Shown here piece after piece: positions 6,181-8,448 of a stretch of DNA of 8,448 nucleotides (within the stretch, counting starts at the first letter, position 1; each line of letters starts with the position of its first letter). The DNA is from an uncultured Clostridia bacterium. Its GTDB lineage: Bacteria > Bacillota > Clostridia > Oscillospirales > CAG-382. A program made the translations under genes and the position numbers. The DNA lies in contig CAJOMW010000065.1 of assembly GCA_905235695.1 (NCBI GenBank), positions 1 through 8,448 on the forward strand, written 5' to 3'. The notes beneath the pieces were generated by a model. That model made no database searches and was not told the origin of the DNA. It was given only the letters and a program-made list of their open reading frames with translations.

Positions 6181-6311
6181 TGTTTGAAGCCATAGCAAAT
6201 GCTTTTAATCAGGGTATTATTACCACTGTTGTAACAAGAATGGAGCGCCGCTGTATTCATTGCGGGGATAGTTTTATCGCTTCTTATAGGATATCTGCTC
6301 GGAAGCTTTAA
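6177..6311 (+). pseudogene. plsY: 5' end of plsY in a different frame (apparent frameshift)
   Basis: From the well-placed ATG at 6177 or 6180 the frame reads (M)MFEAIANAFNQGIITTVVT, a plausible N-terminus, then turns into RMERRCIHCGDSF and stops at TAA 6309-6311. The plsY core frame becomes open after a TAA at 6232-6234 and reads QEWSAAVFIAGIVLSLLI, then GYLLGSFNFA, which is a first transmembrane helix and the conserved GS-N motif. Removing one base between about 6235 and 6242 would join both parts (VVTRWSAAVF). The cause may be a sequencing/assembly error, a true mutation or, less likely, a programmed +1 shift. Confidence 0.7.
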
Positions 6312-6318
6312 CTTTGCC

Positions 6319-6882
6319 ATGATAGTGTCAAATAAGATGTACGGCGAAGACATAAGAGAAAAGGGAAGCAAGAACGCCGGCACAACAAACGTGATGAGAA
6401 CATACGGCAAAAAGGCGGCTGCACTGACGTTCGTCGGAGATATACTGAAAGCCGTTGTTGCCGTGCTTATAGGCTGTTTTATTGTCGGCATACTTCACGG
6501 AGGATACGCCGCGGCGCTCGGATGCGTTATCGGTCATGTTTTTCCGTTTCTGTACGGATTTAAGGGCGGCAAGGGAGTTGCGTCGGCAGCGGCGGCAATA
6601 CTTGTGCTGAACCCGTTTGCCTTTCTCGTAGTCATAGGTGTATTCATTGTTACCGTGCTTCTGACACGTTATGTTTCGCTCGGCTCGGTGCTTGCTGCGG
6701 CAGTATTTCCCGTCATAACGTTTTACACATACTTTGGCGGCAGCAGTGCGGCTCCCGGCAGCGGATTTGCTTTTATATGCGCATTTGCGATCTCTGCGAT
6801 AGTCATAATTAAGCACCGTTCAAACCTCAAAAGACTTGCTCACGGCACGGAGTCCAAGTTCTCGTTCAAGAAGAGCAAGTAA
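6319..6882 (+). CDS. plsY: Glycerol-3-phosphate acyltransferase PlsY (core in intact frame; true N-terminus lies upstream)
   Basis: PlsY is an integral membrane enzyme that transfers an acyl group from acyl-phosphate to glycerol-3-phosphate, the first step of phospholipid synthesis in most Gram-positive bacteria. From ATG 6319 there are 187 residues with GEDIREKGSKNAGTTNVMR (9-27), GDILKA (40-45), the glycine-rich GHVFPFLYGFKGGKGVA (72-88) and the C-terminal KHRSNLKRLAHGTESK (165-180), all family motifs, and several hydrophobic helices. This ATG is not the real start: it has no ribosome binding site, and the conserved GSFNFA segment and first helix are encoded in the same frame just upstream (6241-6318), where no ATG, GTG or TTG occurs. 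The gene starts at 6177/6180 in another frame, so a one-base frameshift is inferred. It lies between the permease and lon, with 37 bases to lon and no terminator. Confidence 0.9.
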   Translation: MIVSNKMYGEDIREKGSKNAGTTNVMRTYGKKAAALTFVGDILKAVVAVLIGCFIVGILHGGYAAALGCVIGHVFPFLYGFKGGKGVASAAAAILVLNPFAFLVVIGVFIVTVLLTRYVSLGSVLAAAVFPVITFYTYFGGSSAAPGSGFAFICAFAISAIVIIKHRSNLKRLAHGTESKFSFKKSK

Positions 6883-6919
6883 GCTTATTCCGGGCACATA
6901 AAAAAGAAAGGAACAGCAA

Positions 6920-8448
6920 ATGTCTAAATACATAGAAAAAGTCGAAAACATGGTTCTGCCGGTCATTCCGTTGAGGGGACTCGTAATATTCCCCGGAATA
7001 CCCACGAGCTTTGAAATAAACAGCAAAAAGTCGATAAGGGCGCTAAGCGCCGCTTCGTCATATAATAACATGGTATTTCTGTCCGCAGTCGAGGAGGTAA
7101 ACCCTCAAAGCAGCGAGATAACTCTGTACAAAACCGGAATAGTGGCGAGGGTAAAGCAGTCTCTTAAGCTCCCGGACGGCAATCACAGACTTCTCATAGA
7201 CGGAAAGTGCCGCGCGGAGTATACGGAGCTTATCGACGGGGATTATCTGAAGGCAAAGGTCCTCACCAAAAACATAATCGTCACAGATGACGGCGGGGTA
7301 AAGGGCGAGGCGCTGAGACGTGAGGCTATCGGCGCGTTTGAGGAGCACATAAAGCTGCTTCCGAAAATTTCTCCTGAGATAGTCGTTTCAGTGCAGGCGA
7401 TAACAGACCCCGGTATGCTTGCGGACTACATAGCTTCAAACGTACTGTTTAACTATACCGAAAAACAGCAGATACTCGAGGAGACGGATCCGTTCGTTCG
7501 CCTTGAAAAGCTGGTGGTAATACTTGAAAACGAGACAAAGATACTGAAGGTAAAGAACGACCTTCATGTAAAGGTGCGCGAAAGGCTCGACGAAAACCAG
7601 AGGGAGTACTTCCTCAAGGAGCAGATGAAGGTCATACGCGAAGAGCTCGGAGAAAATCAGTCGGATTCCGAGGACGACGAATACGCATACCGCATACAGG
7701 CAAGCGGCTTTTCCGACGAGGTAAAGGAAAAGCTCATGAAGGACTACGACAGAATGTTGAAAATGCCGTTCGGCTCTTCCGAAAACTCGGTGCTGAGAAA
7801 TTATCTCGACACTATACTCGAGCTTCCCGTCGGTATAAAGACCAAGGACGTTTTCTCGGTGGAGAAGGCGAGAAAGATACTCGAAGAGGATCACGACGGG
7901 CTCAAAAAAGTAAAGGACAGAATACTCGAATATATAGCCGTAAAACAGCTCTCTCCCGACCTCAAGGGGCAGATTCTCTGCCTTATAGGCCCTCCGGGCG
8001 TCGGCAAATCGTCTATCGCAGTGTCGGTAGCGAGAGCGCTCGGCAGAAAGTTTGTGAGAGTTTCACTCGGCGGCGTTCGTGACGAGGCTGACATAAGGGG
8101 ACACAGAAAGACGTATGTCGGCGCAATGCCCGGAAGGATAATTGCGGCGATAACCCAGGCAAAGTCCATGAATCCCGTGGTGCTTCTCGACGAGATAGAC
8201 AAGCTCTCCACGAGTATTCAGGGCGATCCCGCGTCAGCGCTTCTCGAAGTGCTCGACGTCGAGCAGAACAAGACGTTCCGCGACCACTATATGGAAATAC
8301 CGGTAGACCTCTCGGACTGCATATTCATTGCAACCGCAAACAACGCAGAGACTATTCCTCATGCGCTTTACGACAGGATGGAGATAATAAATCTGCCGTC
8401 GTATACGTCAAACGAGAAGGCTGCAATATTCAAGAATCACCTTCTTCC
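6920..8448 (+). CDS. lon: ATP-dependent protease Lon (La), 3' end outside window
   Basis: The first 509 residues of a Lon protease; the frame is open to the window edge. Lon is a hexameric cytosolic AAA+ protease that degrades misfolded and regulatory proteins. The substrate-binding N-terminal domain starts at MVLPVIPLRGLVIFPG and extends to about 205. A coiled-coil linker follows, including the Lon-typical REYFLKEQMKVIREELGE. The AAA+ module has Walker A GPPGVGKS (357-364), SLGGVRDEADIRGHRKTYVG, Walker B VVLLDEIDK (420-428) with catalytic Glu425, and a sensor-1 Asn in IATANN (about 474). Positions agree closely with E. coli Lon. The serine-lysine protease domain would lie beyond the window. 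The ATG at 6920 has AAAGGAA about 7 bases upstream. I see no separate promoter or heat-shock operator in the 37 bases after plsY. Confidence 0.97.
   Translation, partial: MSKYIEKVENMVLPVIPLRGLVIFPGIPTSFEINSKKSIRALSAASSYNNMVFLSAVEEVNPQSSEITLYKTGIVARVKQSLKLPDGNHRLLIDGKCRAEYTELIDGDYLKAKVLTKNIIVTDDGGVKGEALRREAIGAFEEHIKLLPKISPEIVVSVQAITDPGMLADYIASNVLFNYTEKQQILEETDPFVRLEKLVVILENETKILKVKNDLHVKVRERLDENQREYFLKEQMKVIREELGENQSDSEDDEYAYRIQASGFSDEVKEKLMKDYDRMLKMPFGSSENSVLRNYLDTILELPVGIKTKDVFSVEKARKILEEDHDGLKKVKDRILEYIAVKQLSPDLKGQILCLIGPPGVGKSSIAVSVARALGRKFVRVSLGGVRDEADIRGHRKTYVGAMPGRIIAAITQAKSMNPVVLLDEIDKLSTSIQGDPASALLEVLDVEQNKTFRDHYMEIPVDLSDCIFIATANNAETIPHALYDRMEIINLPSYTSNEKAAIFKNHLL

Noticed and set aside
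7988..8011. Serine instead of the more usual threonine at the end of the Lon Walker A motif (GPPGVGKS)
   Set aside because: Ser and Thr are interchangeable at this position of the P-loop; no functional loss is implied.

Overview
The window looks like chromosomal DNA of a low-to-moderate GC Gram-positive bacterium, most likely a member of the Clostridia (Oscillospiraceae/Ruminococcaceae-like). The reasons are strong AGGAGG-type ribosome binding sites, consensus housekeeping promoters, a rpmG-secE-nusG-rplK-rplA cluster, and the Firmicutes-like character of PlsY, YigZ and Lon. The species assignment is inference; no rRNA is present.

Region 1 (1-1447, plus strand) is the end of a surface-polysaccharide locus. 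It holds the C-terminal cupin domain of a CapF-like nucleotide-sugar reductase, followed after 6 bases by a complete UDP-glucuronate 4-epimerase-like short-chain dehydrogenase. Region 2 (1514-2140, minus) is a YigZ/IMPACT-family gene, convergent with region 1. Region 3 (2158-4707, minus) is a translation/secretion operon read right to left: consensus promoter, rpmG (L33), secE, nusG, an L1-type autoregulatory leader, rplK (L11), rplA (L1), and a strong intrinsic terminator. Region 4 (4562-4896) is a 335-base AT-rich divergent promoter region with two near-consensus extended -10 promoters firing outwards. Region 5 (4811-8448, plus) starts from the second promoter: an AI-2E-family membrane permease, plsY (glycerol-3-phosphate acyltransferase) and the 5' two thirds of lon (ATP-dependent protease, cut by the window end). 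These three lie close together and probably form one transcription unit.

Most of the window is conserved housekeeping content. I do not see a new defence system, mobile element, CRISPR array or other undescribed system. Four points deserve attention: plsY appears to be split by a frameshift near its 5' end; NusG carries a charged insertion of about 40-50 residues in its N-terminal domain; the nusG-rplK gap contains a compact RNA mimic of the 23S rRNA L1-binding site; and the operon stops after rplA and is followed by yigZ instead of rplJ-rplL.
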